DNA from: Vulcanisaeta souniana JCM 11219
GTDB taxonomy: Archaea > Thermoproteota > Thermoprotei > Thermoproteales > Thermocladiaceae
Direction of reading: 5' to 3'
Assembly: GCF_026000775.1 (NCBI RefSeq)
Contig: NZ_AP026830.1
Coordinates: 1,511,056-1,575,055, forward strand
DNA length: 64,000 bases
In this document: positions 26,560 to 35,794 of the stretch, one piece after another
Layout: each line of letters opens with the position of its first letter
Position numbering within the stretch: position 1 is the stretch's first letter
Position numbers and translations under genes: made by a program
The notes under the pieces: generated by a model
What the model was told of the DNA's origin: nothing
The model's database searches: none
What the model saw: only the letters and a program-made list of their open reading frames with translations

Positions 26560-27273
26560 ATGTCCAGGGTAATACGAGATTTTTGGGGCAAGATATTGTC
26601 ACCGCTTTACGTTGGGGAGAAAGAATTCTTAGGCAGGTTAGTGACACATTTAGGGCTTAGTCAGAAGGCAATGGGTATACTGGAGAACATGGTACTTAGC
26701 GCCATGGAGAATAGCGGTATAAGTAAAACTAAGGTCTCTGAGGGCATGAGGGAGATAGCTGCCCTTGAGCGTGAGGGTGATGAGATCGTTAGGCAGATAA
26801 ATGACTATGTACTTAAGGGGGCTGTTCCAATAACCACAGCCTCTATAATGGACACGATACTCAACAAGTCAGATGATATCCTAGATGGTATTCACGTATT
26901 ATCAAGGGAGTTGAGGCGTACGTATTATTTATGCAATACGGAGCCTGTTAGGAACTTCCTTGGGGAGGAGTTCCTGGAGATGCTTAGGATAGGTAAGGAG
27001 GCTTTGAAGATGCTTATTGAGATAATAAATGACCTAAACGTAAGGAGCTTTAGTGATATTAGGGTAATGGTGATGGGAATACAGAAACTTGAGGAGGAGG
27101 TTGATGACATAAAGGACTCCGCCCTGGATAAGCTATATGCAAGTGCGAAGGAATTAACGTACGTAGAGTTCATGAGTAGCATGAGCCTGATATTCGGCAT
27201 TGACGACGTCCTAGACTCCATAAAGGACATAGCTTACATGATATTGACACTGATTAGTACTTATGGCACCTAA
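26560..27273 (+). CDS. DUF47/PhoU-like phosphate regulator (COG1392)
   Basis: A 237-residue all-helical protein. Repeated acidic helices such as REIAALEREGDEIVRQIND and QKLEEEVDDIKDSALDKL with E/D-x-x-D spacing are the PhoU/DUF47 metal-binding motifs; TASIMDTILNKSDDILDGIHVLSREL and SLIFGIDDVLDSIKDIAYMIL are also typical. DUF47 proteins usually sit beside a Pit-type phosphate permease and modulate it, but no permease is adjacent here. It stands alone with its own TATA-like box 27 bases upstream. Confidence 0.87.
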   Translation: MSRVIRDFWGKILSPLYVGEKEFLGRLVTHLGLSQKAMGILENMVLSAMENSGISKTKVSEGMREIAALEREGDEIVRQINDYVLKGAVPITTASIMDTILNKSDDILDGIHVLSRELRRTYYLCNTEPVRNFLGEEFLEMLRIGKEALKMLIEIINDLNVRSFSDIRVMVMGIQKLEEEVDDIKDSALDKLYASAKELTYVEFMSSMSLIFGIDDVLDSIKDIAYMILTLISTYGT

Positions 27274-27432
27274 ACCTAGAACCTACCTTATTTCTCTTCC
27301 CTCCTGCTGGTACTACATCCTGCCCGTAGCCTTTATTCTTAACCATTCTCTCCACTAGTAATGCATTTAACATAGAGAAACTGAAGAAATATCAGAAGCA
27401 AAATATTTTACTTATGGGAAATATTAAGCGTA

Positions 27433-27816
27433 TTATTCAATAAGTATCTTTGTTAGCTTATCCTTTAATTTATCTATCTCCAGAAGCACCAGACCTAGGT
27501 TTGGATCAGGCTTTGCTATTGCCGTTAATATTAAGTCCTTGCTCAACGGCGCCACCAATAACGTGTTCCTGGTGTATTGCGATACACTTATTACTGATTC
27601 CCCAAGTCCTAGTTCCGCACCGAGCCTATCTATTGTACTTCTTGCTATTGCCACCATCGCACTAACCACCTTTGCATTGAACTCACCACCAACTTTAAAG
27701 GCCACTGGCAAGCCATCGCGCCTAACAACCAATGCGCCTACAATATCCGGAAATACTCTACCCATGAATTCCTCCAATGCATCCACAACCTCCTTGCCTA
27801 CACTGGAGCTCATCAT
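27433..27816 (-). CDS. Roadblock/LC7-domain protein
   Basis: A 127-residue single-domain protein of the roadblock/LC7 fold. VVDALEEFMGRVFPDIVGALVVRRDGLPVAFKVGGEFNAKVVSAMVAIA gives the first helix, the strand hairpin and the second helix; VSQYTRNTLLVAPLSKDLILTAIAKPDPNLGLVLLEIDKL gives the last strands and helix. Such proteins regulate small Ras-like GTPases (as MglB does) or act as dimeric scaffolds; in archaea they are frequent and mostly unstudied. No GTPase gene is adjacent. The second Met (MSSSVG) may be the true start. Confidence 0.82.
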   Translation of the reverse strand: MMSSSVGKEVVDALEEFMGRVFPDIVGALVVRRDGLPVAFKVGGEFNAKVVSAMVAIARSTIDRLGAELGLGESVISVSQYTRNTLLVAPLSKDLILTAIAKPDPNLGLVLLEIDKLKDKLTKILIE

Positions 27817-27912
27817 TGTACAATATTTTCAATCCTTAAAAACCTTTCTATCTAATCTATCTAATGCGTAGCCACACTCTTTAAATGCCACTCATTATCC
27901 AATAGCAATGAA

Positions 27913-30009
27913 ATGCCGGTTAGGGAACACTTGGACATAGTGATGGGCAATTCCCAGTACCTAGATGACATAAAAATGGACAACATGGTTTATCTCCATG
28001 TAATTAGGTCGCCATACGCCAGGGCCAGAGTCTTAAGGATTGATTCGTCAAGTACTAAATTTCTACTCTTCCTAACAGCCAATTACATTGGAAACCTACT
28101 AATGCCTTCTATGCCTGTGTCTAACGCTAGGATCATTAAAATGCCCGTATTATCCAACGGCACTGTGAATTTCATAGGACAACCAGTGGCGGCGGTGGTT
28201 ACAGACTCCACGTATGCACTTGAGGATGTCGTAGACGAGGTATCGATAGAGTATGAACCATTAAAACCTGTAATTACAATAGACGAGGCATTAAGGAATG
28301 AGGAGATTATACACCCAGAGATAGGCACAAACGCATCCCTGGATACCACGTTGGAGGGCGGTGACCTTAACGTGTTTAAGGAAGCAGATGTGGTTGTTGA
28401 GAGGGAGATTGAGCAAGCCAGATTGGTCGCCAACCCAATGGAGCCCAAGGGATGCGTCGTTTATTACAATGGCGATAAGCTCCTCGTCTATGTATCCACT
28501 CAATCAACGTTTAGGGTCAGGTCAGACCTGGCGGAGGTCCTCGGGCTACCGATTGATAAGATTGTGGTTAAGGCCCCTAAGAACGTTGGCGGTGGTTTTG
28601 GCAACAAGACACCGGCCTACCCCGAGTACGTACTCGCTGCGATAGCATCAATGAAGCTGAAGAGACCCGTTAAGTGGGTTGAGACGAGGACTGAGCACTT
28701 GAACAATGCAACTCAGGGCAGGGGCGTCAAGTCTAGGATGAAGCTCTACGCCAAGAGGGATGGGACTATACTGGGTATTGAGGGCGAAGTCATTGTTAAC
28801 CTGGGCGCCTATAACTTCACCATAAACGCGTCATCGCCGATATTCATAGCGAACCTATCCACGGGACCCTATAGAATGCTCGCGGCCAGGGTCAGGGCGA
28901 TCGGCGTTTTCACGAACACACCACCCTCCGGTCCATACCGAGGCGCAGGTAGGCCCGAGGCCGCGTTAATTCATGAAACCCTAATTGATGACCTAGCCGA
29001 TGAATTGGGCATGGACCCCGTCGAGGTCAGGAGAAGGAACATAATTAGGGATGGCGAGACCTACAAGACGCCTTTAGGTCTTGTTATTGACCCTGCCAAT
29101 TACCAGTCAATTCTCGAGGACGCCGCTAGGCATTATTATGAGTTAAGAAGTAGGTATCCAGGTAAGGGTGTTTCCATAGTTGTCTTTGCGCTCTATGTAA
29201 GCACGTTTGGTGGAGAGGGCGTTAAGGCCGTGATTGGCAATGGCAAGTTAAGGCTCTACATTGGTTCTAGACCACAGGGTCACGCCCACGCATCCGCATT
29301 CACTAAATACGCCTCTGAGGTGTTTGGGGTGCCCGAGGAATTAATTGAGGTTGTGCCTGGTGATACCGAAACCCTTAACTACGGTGTTGGCACATTCGGT
29401 AGTAGGAGTGCCACTGTGGTTGCGGCAGCGATTACGGAGCTGGCGGAGAGGATTACATCGAAGTCATCATCAATGGGTCTATCATTGATTGATGCCATTA
29501 AGTCAAGGGGCATTGTTATTGAGGAGGAGGTTGATTATAAACCAAGCATTACCATACTCGCGCCGGGCGCCCATGTCGCGGTTGTCGATTTCAACCCAGA
29601 GACCCTGATGGCTAATGTGATTGATTACTACGCGGTCTATAACGTCGGTAAACCACTTCTTGAGGAGGAGGTTGAGGCACAGCTTCATGGTGGCATACTC
29701 CAGGGAATTGCGCAAGTGCTTTGGGAAGGTGCTATATACAGTGATGATGGAACACCGCTTCATGTGACCCTCGCGGATTACGGACTGCCCAGCCCTCCTG
29801 ACGTGGTATATAAGGTATTGACTAGAGGCTTGAATATGCCATCGATTATGCCAGGTGGGTTGCGTGGTATTGGTGAGGCTGGGACGACGGGTGCATTGGC
29901 AAGCACATTCCTGGCTCTTGAGAAGGCGATAAGTATTAGGTCAGGTATTAGGGTTAAGCTCAGTAGGACACCAGTAACGCCATCTTACCTATTTCAAATA
30001 ATTAAGTAA
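27913..30009 (+). CDS. Molybdenum hydroxylase large subunit (xanthine dehydrogenase/CoxL family)
   Basis: A 698-residue molybdopterin-binding subunit. The N-terminal domain has RSPYARARVLRID and FIGQPVAAVV. Cofactor motifs are GGGFGNKTPAYPEYVLAAIAS, GPYRGAGRPEAALIHETLIDDLADELGMDP (in part GPYRGAGRPEA), SRPQGHAHASAFTKYASE and GTFGSRSATVVAAA. GGLRGIGEAGTTGA near the end carries the catalytic glutamate. It would oxidise an aldehyde, purine or CO-like substrate when joined by FAD and [2Fe-2S] subunits, but neither gene lies beside it. It is shorter than typical CoxL (about 780-800) yet appears complete in the catalytic domains. Substrate unknown. Confidence 0.88.
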   Translation: MPVREHLDIVMGNSQYLDDIKMDNMVYLHVIRSPYARARVLRIDSSSTKFLLFLTANYIGNLLMPSMPVSNARIIKMPVLSNGTVNFIGQPVAAVVTDSTYALEDVVDEVSIEYEPLKPVITIDEALRNEEIIHPEIGTNASLDTTLEGGDLNVFKEADVVVEREIEQARLVANPMEPKGCVVYYNGDKLLVYVSTQSTFRVRSDLAEVLGLPIDKIVVKAPKNVGGGFGNKTPAYPEYVLAAIASMKLKRPVKWVETRTEHLNNATQGRGVKSRMKLYAKRDGTILGIEGEVIVNLGAYNFTINASSPIFIANLSTGPYRMLAARVRAIGVFTNTPPSGPYRGAGRPEAALIHETLIDDLADELGMDPVEVRRRNIIRDGETYKTPLGLVIDPANYQSILEDAARHYYELRSRYPGKGVSIVVFALYVSTFGGEGVKAVIGNGKLRLYIGSRPQGHAHASAFTKYASEVFGVPEELIEVVPGDTETLNYGVGTFGSRSATVVAAAITELAERITSKSSSMGLSLIDAIKSRGIVIEEEVDYKPSITILAPGAHVAVVDFNPETLMANVIDYYAVYNVGKPLLEEEVEAQLHGGILQGIAQVLWEGAIYSDDGTPLHVTLADYGLPSPPDVVYKVLTRGLNMPSIMPGGLRGIGEAGTTGALASTFLALEKAISIRSGIRVKLSRTPVTPSYLFQIIK

Positions 30010-30032
30010 GAATGAATGATATTTTTAAGAAA

Positions 30033-30545
30033 TTATTTAGATGACTCAAGTAATGCCTTGAAAAGATTTATTGGAAACGTACGATCCATGTTTAAATAAT
30101 CAAGTAGTGTCGTGTATAAATCAAATGGCAGTGCGCCAGCCAATATTGTCCTTGCCAGGAAGAACTTTGCATCAGAGTCACCGCATGTCTTAATGGCCTC
30201 TGTAGCTTGTAGTGCAGTAAAGGCTGCGTATAGTCCAGGGTTAACGTTGTATACTGTGAATATTGTCAATATGCTGTCTGCATACTCACTAATGTCCGTT
30301 GTGCCTATGAGCTTCTTAACATTTTCCTGAATCTCAGCAAACTTACCTACTAATGCGTTTACGTCGTTTGATAATTCAGGGAATAGCTTAATTAGGGTAT
30401 TGATTGCGTTCTTCGTTATGGTATCATAATTTCTCAATACACATTCACTTGGTTTTATGCTGAAGCTAGCTATGATTAATTGAGCGGTTTTCTTCACCGC
30501 CTCCTTCACATCAATGCTACCTCCTGCAGTACCCATTGGGGACAA
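30033..30545 (-). CDS. Helical protein of unknown family, paralogue A of a tandem pair
   Basis: A 170-residue soluble, nearly all-helical protein. It aligns along its whole length with the next gene upstream (30675-31202), about half the residues being identical by eye. Shared segments include LIKLFPELSNDVNAL, the centre EYADSILTIFTVYNVNPGLYAAF, CGDSDAKFFLARTILAGALP and a C-terminal FPINLFKALLES. Conserved Cys sit near residues 40 and 118. No signal or membrane span. No known domain recognised. It is convergent with the molybdenum hydroxylase gene, ending 24 bases from it. Confidence 0.6.
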   Translation of the reverse strand: MSPMGTAGGSIDVKEAVKKTAQLIIASFSIKPSECVLRNYDTITKNAINTLIKLFPELSNDVNALVGKFAEIQENVKKLIGTTDISEYADSILTIFTVYNVNPGLYAAFTALQATEAIKTCGDSDAKFFLARTILAGALPFDLYTTLLDYLNMDRTFPINLFKALLESSK

Positions 30546-30674
30546 CCGCGTCAGAGGGGGTATTTAAGTATTTAGTAGTAGAAAGAAGGTTATGAATGGT
30601 AATTGCAAGGTTAAGAGGCAATGATAGGCAGAGTTTTTAGTTTCAATAACGTTAAATGCATCACCAAGCATTTA

Positions 30675-31202
30675 TTACTGTGTTGTCTCAAGTAATGCCT
30701 TCAATAGGTTTATTGGGAAGTTGTGATCTAGGCTAAGGTAGTCGAGTAATAATCTATACAGGTTATTCGGGAGTGAACTAGCCAACAAAGTTCTTACTAG
30801 GAAGAACTTTGCGTCAGAGTCACTACAGATTTTTGCGGCCTCCATTGCTTGAATTGCAGCAAAGATTCCATAGATCCCTGGGTCAACATTGTATGTTGTG
30901 AAGATCGTTAATACGGCATCTGCGTATTGCCCCGGGTCCTTTATCCCAACGAGTTTCCTACTGGCCTCCTGTATCGCGGTGAATTTACTTGCCAGCGCGT
31001 TTAGTTCAGTTGATAGTTCGGGGAATAACTTAAGCACTTGTTGCATGGCATTTAGAGTTATTGTTCCGTAATTCTTCAACAAGCAGTCACTTGCTTTTAC
31101 GTCTAGGGCTGATGCTATTATATGGGCAATGTACCTAACAATTTCTTTAACATCTGCGCTACCCGGTGTACCAACTATGGTATTTGGTTCCGGCGAACTC
31201 AT
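30675..31202 (-). CDS. Helical protein of unknown family, paralogue B of a tandem pair
   Basis: A 175-residue helical protein paralogous to the adjacent 30033-30545 gene. It shares VLKLFPELSTELNAL, QYADAVLTIFTTYNVDPGIYGIF, CSDSDAKFFLVRTLLASSLP and a final FPINLLKALLET. Cys in KASDCLLKNYGTIT matches KPSECVLRNYDTIT of the partner. Each copy has a separate upstream region of about 100-130 bases, so they may be expressed independently. The duplication looks old, given the sequence divergence. No family recognised; the strong conservation of the CxDSDAKFFL stretch suggests a shared functional site. Confidence 0.6.
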   Translation of the reverse strand: MSSPEPNTIVGTPGSADVKEIVRYIAHIIASALDVKASDCLLKNYGTITLNAMQQVLKLFPELSTELNALASKFTAIQEASRKLVGIKDPGQYADAVLTIFTTYNVDPGIYGIFAAIQAMEAAKICSDSDAKFFLVRTLLASSLPNNLYRLLLDYLSLDHNFPINLLKALLETTQ

Positions 31203-31310
31203 TATACTTATTAGTAATTGAAGAAATATAAATATTAGGTAATTGAAATAATATTATTTACACATTAAGGCTAAATAAATACTGTTATAGCTGTAACATA
31301 TTGATCGTAA

Positions 31311-31991
31311 CTAGTCAGAATGATTATTCAAGTGTAGAAAGTGAAGAAAAGAGAATCTACTTATAATAGGCAATATTGCCATTGATGGAACCATGGCCAC
31401 AATGGGTTTCCAGGGAACCAGGACCCTGGGTGCCTCCAACTCTATCCTCACATTCTCAATAACATCACTAATGCATCTGCTCATTGGTTTGATGCACACC
31501 ATCCTTTCGTCAACGAAATGCCTTAGAGCATCGTAAATCTCATAAACAATATTAAACCTAGGGCCAATGAGGTGTTGCACATACTCCCTGCTGATCTCGG
31601 TCTCAGCTTCTATTACACCGTCATTAAAGATCCTTGCATGGAGTTCCCACGGGCCATAAATCCTCATAACCAAACTATATAATTCACCTCTACTCACTGC
31701 CAGCATTGTTTGTCTAAAGCCCTTGTTGATTAACCCCATGGCTACATCATGCACCCTATAAGGAGGTATCTTGATAATGAATATGTGAGTTCTCGAACCC
31801 CTCATTATTAGGCTAAGAGGTATTCTATACCTCTTTCCATCCTCAAGACGCACAAGCCAGGGCAAATAAACAACGTAGGTACTTCCCATATAGGGTAATT
31901 CACTAATCTCTTTAAAATTACTTCCCTTGTCTCTTATTAATCTAACGTGAGGTTTCATGTGGCGTAAAAGGCTAAAATGCGGAGCAAGCAT
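31311..31991 (-). CDS. Unknown protein with C-terminal membrane span, after the RND gene
   Basis: I chose the internal ATG at 31991 (MLAPHFSLLRHM), giving about 226 residues and a 19-base gap after the RND transporter gene; the longest frame would start at 32057 and overlap that gene by 47 bases. The protein is soluble for most of its length (TYVVYLPWLVRLEDGKRYRIPLS, THIFIIKIPPYRVHDVAMGLI) and ends in a single hydrophobic span (IVAMVPSMAILPIISRF) with a short tail, so it may be tail-anchored. Family not recognised. Its position as second gene of the RND transcript suggests a role with that exporter. Confidence 0.5.
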   Translation of the reverse strand: MLAPHFSLLRHMKPHVRLIRDKGSNFKEISELPYMGSTYVVYLPWLVRLEDGKRYRIPLSLIMRGSRTHIFIIKIPPYRVHDVAMGLINKGFRQTMLAVSRGELYSLVMRIYGPWELHARIFNDGVIEAETEISREYVQHLIGPRFNIVYEIYDALRHFVDERMVCIKPMSRCISDVIENVRIELEAPRVLVPWKPIVAMVPSMAILPIISRFSFLHFLHLNNHSD

Positions 31992-32010
31992 TAAAGCTCG
32001 GCATGGGTAA

Positions 32011-34854
32011 TTAACGCTGTCTGGATTCAGGGGAAAGAGGTTCATTTTTAACTGCATTTATCATGGTTGTACTATAGAATGGCCACCAATTCCACTTACC
32101 GAGTAGAACTATTATTGCTGGTACGAGTAATGGTCTGACAATGAATGAATCAATGATTACTGAGGAGGCCACGGCAAGAGCCACCTGCTTGAGTATGTAA
32201 ATGCTTGATAGTGCCAGGGAGGCGAAGGCCATGGCAAGTACGAGGGCTGCGCCGGTTACAACGGGCCCCGTTACCTCAATGGACTTGACGATCGCATCTT
32301 TATCACTTAATCCATTATTGATTTCCTCCCTAAACCTGCTTATTATGAAAAGGTCGTAGTCAGTACCCACGCTGAGCAGGAGCGAAATTAAGATAACTGG
32401 TAGTAACCAGTAGGTCATTACCCCCAGTAAGCCTTGGAATACGTATATTGTCAGTGCCAATGACCAAGTGATACTCATGAGAACTGTAGCCACCAGTCTC
32501 AGTGGGATCATTATAGACCTCATGTATATAGTGAGTATGGCAATGTTTATCGCGATCATTACATAGAGTATGAGACCATAGTACTCACGCTCAAAGCCAA
32601 GCACGAAGTAGTACTTATCCGCAGGCGATCCCCCGATCAACACCTTAACCCCATACTCCCTAGCCACCTCATTGGCCACCTCCCTTAGCCCTAGGTATAT
32701 TGGTATGAGCTTGTCGGACAACGATTGCTGGTTAACCGTGGCAGTTATTATGTACATGTTAGAACCATTGTATGAAAGAGCCGCATTTATTACATAGTCC
32801 TGCCCCTTGATGGCGTTGAGTAATGACAATGCAGCCGATTTATTGCCGTAAACCACTAAATACGCGGTCGAATAGTCATAATCCCTGAAGTAATTGAGCA
32901 GCAAGCTAAGTCCGACCTTAGCCGGCGTGTTTGGCATTACCTGCACTGGGTCAGTGGTTATCTTAATATTTAGTATTAAGTACGTGAGCGCCAGAGCCGT
33001 TATTGCCAGGAATATAGCTACGATAGTCCTTGGTTTATCGACGGCGAACCTAGCCATCCTCGAGAGAAAGGCAGTCCTTAACTCAACGGACTTAGCCCTT
33101 AACCCCATGGGCCATAATACCCCGTCACCGAGCAACCTCATGGCTTCAGGTAATATTATTGCAGTTGCTGTTATCGTGAGCGACACTGCTATTATGAAAC
33201 CAATTCCAATGTCCTGTATGTAACCATACCTCGAGATGGCAAAGCTACCAAGCCCAAATCCAACAACTGATGCGCTGACGAGGATTGTTGGTCTTACCCT
33301 GGATAAAACAATGCGCAGCGCCTCGTTCTTGCCATGCCCCCTGATCCTCTCCTCCAGGTACCTGCTGAGCATTAGCATACTATAATCAACGCCTATGCCG
33401 AAGATTATCGGCGCGATCATGTAAACGGTTAGGTAATAAAGCTTGAAGTGTATTGCCCAATTATAGAGTAGTCCAAGGGATGCTAGGTAGGTTAATCCAA
33501 GTGCTATTAGTGACATTACTGGGCCAATTAGTGTGCCTAGCATTGAAATCATTGTGATGAATACAAGGACGGATGTGGTCTTGTCGATTATGTTTACGTC
33601 GCTGGTAACCATTCTCTCGAGCTCGTAAAGAATGACATCAGTACTAACTGGGTATGTCCAATCCTTTCTCGTTAGCAAGTCATAAATGGTATCCTCGTAA
33701 CTACTCGGCAATGTTATAAAGGCCACTGTGTAGGTGCCGTTTAGGAATTTTTGCGTTATGTTATCGGGTAGGTCAAGCATACTTGGTGGTGGGTGTTCCT
33801 GCACCAGGACATTTATGACACTGCGGTTCAATTCATAAATTACTGAATAAACAATAGAGGGATTGTTATTGCATGTTAATTGGTACATGTATGGCAGTAG
33901 TAATGGTGGTGTTGCGTTGGTGTACTCCTGGATCAGGATAAGTCTAAGCAGGTTTAGGTTTGTATTAGGGCCTATTAGTATGGCGATCCTAAGTAGTGTT
34001 GCATTGGCATTGCTGTTTATGAGTGACTGATAGACATAACCAGTCACATTACTTACTGGGTTAAGTCCTGGGTATGTCTCTTGGAGTATTTCCTCATAGC
34101 TTGTTAATAATATGCCCGTTATGTTTTCGGTAGCTAATGCATATGGCGTTGGTTCATTCCCTACGGCGACCTCCAATTTATTGAGCGTTTCATTGGCTAG
34201 TACATTAATGTACTCACTGTATCCATACTCACTCATGTACTTCCTTGTTGATAATACAAATAATTCTGTTAATGATGCATTGGGATAGTTTCTTAGGTAG
34301 TAATTTTCTGTTTCGTAATATAGTATTTGCCCGTAATTAATGGTTGCGTTCAAATCACTTTCTATATTATTAGTTATATTAAAAACCCTGGAATAATACT
34401 CCCTGTTTAGGCTTAGTATTGTTGAGCAGTCATTATTTAACCTCCAGTAGAGGCTCCATATACCTGGTGTTTCGTTGCTTATTACGTTCATGGCGAACCT
34501 ACTTATTGTTTCGTTGTAAATCGTATAAACGCTGTTATATGCCGTTAATAGGTCCATCACAGATATACTTGGCGCATCTATGGCATTAACGGCATTATTC
34601 ACGTAACTCAACCTGCTTTCCACCGTTTCATTGCCATCCAACTTAACGACAACCACAAGCGTGGTCTCGTTTGAGGTACCTATGTACTTATTGACTAGGT
34701 TACTCACTATAATGGGTTCTATATTACTGGGCATTAATTGCGTCTCATCATATGTAAGCACGCCAAAGACACGGAGTGCGTAATGCGCTAGGTAAATCAT
34801 TACGATGAGCCACGCCACAATTATTAGAAGTGACAATGTGTCCCTTCCCTCCAT
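32011..34854 (-). CDS. RND-superfamily exporter, MmpL/HpnN-like
   Basis: A 947-residue transporter of two repeats. Each has a span, a large external domain, then five spans. Both proton-relay motifs are present: GIGVDYSMLMLSR near residue 490 and SVGTDYDLFIISR near 831. The first external domain (about 35-430) is very large and Asn/Thr-rich, with many N-X-S/T sites; the second (about 640-760) is smaller. MMPL proteins move lipids or hydrophobic molecules using the proton gradient. It is divergent, with 40 bases between starts, from a LolD-like ATPase and a coiled-coil surface protein, suggesting a joint export or envelope system. Confidence 0.88.
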   Translation of the reverse strand: MEGRDTLSLLIIVAWLIVMIYLAHYALRVFGVLTYDETQLMPSNIEPIIVSNLVNKYIGTSNETTLVVVVKLDGNETVESRLSYVNNAVNAIDAPSISVMDLLTAYNSVYTIYNETISRFAMNVISNETPGIWSLYWRLNNDCSTILSLNREYYSRVFNITNNIESDLNATINYGQILYYETENYYLRNYPNASLTELFVLSTRKYMSEYGYSEYINVLANETLNKLEVAVGNEPTPYALATENITGILLTSYEEILQETYPGLNPVSNVTGYVYQSLINSNANATLLRIAILIGPNTNLNLLRLILIQEYTNATPPLLLPYMYQLTCNNNPSIVYSVIYELNRSVINVLVQEHPPPSMLDLPDNITQKFLNGTYTVAFITLPSSYEDTIYDLLTRKDWTYPVSTDVILYELERMVTSDVNIIDKTTSVLVFITMISMLGTLIGPVMSLIALGLTYLASLGLLYNWAIHFKLYYLTVYMIAPIIFGIGVDYSMLMLSRYLEERIRGHGKNEALRIVLSRVRPTILVSASVVGFGLGSFAISRYGYIQDIGIGFIIAVSLTITATAIILPEAMRLLGDGVLWPMGLRAKSVELRTAFLSRMARFAVDKPRTIVAIFLAITALALTYLILNIKITTDPVQVMPNTPAKVGLSLLLNYFRDYDYSTAYLVVYGNKSAALSLLNAIKGQDYVINAALSYNGSNMYIITATVNQQSLSDKLIPIYLGLREVANEVAREYGVKVLIGGSPADKYYFVLGFEREYYGLILYVMIAINIAILTIYMRSIMIPLRLVATVLMSITWSLALTIYVFQGLLGVMTYWLLPVILISLLLSVGTDYDLFIISRFREEINNGLSDKDAIVKSIEVTGPVVTGAALVLAMAFASLALSSIYILKQVALAVASSVIIDSFIVRPLLVPAIIVLLGKWNWWPFYSTTMINAVKNEPLSPESRQR

Positions 34855-34894
34855 TCGCCATAAGGCATTTTAACCTTATTAAATAACATTCCTC

Positions 34895-35767
34895 GTGATG
34901 GAGAATAAAGAAGTCGTTAAGCTCATTAATGTAAGCAAGAGGTATTATATAGGCGGTAGTGTTTATGTTGATGCGTTAATTGACGTAAATATATCAATCA
35001 AGGAAGGAGAAATTGTGATAATAATGGGGCCCAGTGGTTCAGGTAAGACCACGCTCATGAATATAATGGGCACGCTCGATAAACCAACAAGTGGTAGAAT
35101 TATTATAGATGGTGTTGATGTCACGGACGTAGATGAGGATTACCTATCCAGGTTTAGGCTTGAGAAACTCGGTTTTGTATTTCAACAATACAACCTAGTT
35201 TCCCAGTTAACCGCGCTTGAGAATGTTATGCTACCCATGTTACTAACTGGTAAATACACAAAAGATGAGGCAAGGGAGAAGGCGAGGTTACTCCTGGATC
35301 TCGTTGGTGTTGCTGAGTTCATGAATAATAAGCCAAGTCAATTGTCTGGCGGCCAGCAACAGAGGGTTGCAATTGCGAGGGCCCTTGCCAACGATCCATC
35401 GTTCATAATAATGGATGAGCCAACAGGCTCCATTGACTTGGCAAGCTCTTTTCTAATACTTGATTTAATTAGGCTATTGAACAAGACTATTGGGGTTACC
35501 TTCGTTATTGCCACGCATAACATGGAAGTCGCATCAATTGGTAGCAGGATTATTTACCTTAGAGGTGGTAGGGTGATGCAGGAGAGCGATCTTGCCAGGA
35601 TAAAGGAGGAATTTAGTAAATTGAGGGTTGACCGGTCCGCCGTGATTAAGTCGTACCTTAGGATACTCGATATTGAGGAACAAAGGATTATGAGACTGGG
35701 TGAGGATATAAGCGAAATAGAGAGGAAGAGAAAAATAATGAACGATGTAATAGGTGATAAAGATTAA
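34895..35767 (+). CDS. ABC transporter ATPase, LolD/MacB-like, without adjacent permease
   Basis: A 290-residue ABC ATPase. Walker A is IMGPSGSGKTT (near 46), the Q-loop is FVFQQYNLV, the signature is LSGGQQQRVAIARALAND, Walker B is FIIMDEPTGSIDL and the H-loop is VIATHN. The sequence is of the LolD/FtsE/MacB class, which normally drives FtsX-fold permeases by mechanotransmission. A 60-residue C-terminal helical extension (EFSKLRVDRSAVIKSYLRIL onward) is unusual. No FtsX/MacB permease follows; instead a coiled-coil surface protein lies 27 bases downstream and an RND exporter is divergent. Confidence 0.92.
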   Translation: MMENKEVVKLINVSKRYYIGGSVYVDALIDVNISIKEGEIVIIMGPSGSGKTTLMNIMGTLDKPTSGRIIIDGVDVTDVDEDYLSRFRLEKLGFVFQQYNLVSQLTALENVMLPMLLTGKYTKDEAREKARLLLDLVGVAEFMNNKPSQLSGGQQQRVAIARALANDPSFIIMDEPTGSIDLASSFLILDLIRLLNKTIGVTFVIATHNMEVASIGSRIIYLRGGRVMQESDLARIKEEFSKLRVDRSAVIKSYLRILDIEEQRIMRLGEDISEIERKRKIMNDVIGDKD

Positions 35768-35794
35768 TTAAGCGAAATTAATTAGGCGCTATCA

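Noticed and set aside
32011-32057. Longer start of the 31311 gene overlapping the RND gene by 47 bases
   Set aside because: The Met at 31991 gives a normal 19-base gap; the N-terminal extension has no recognisable structure.
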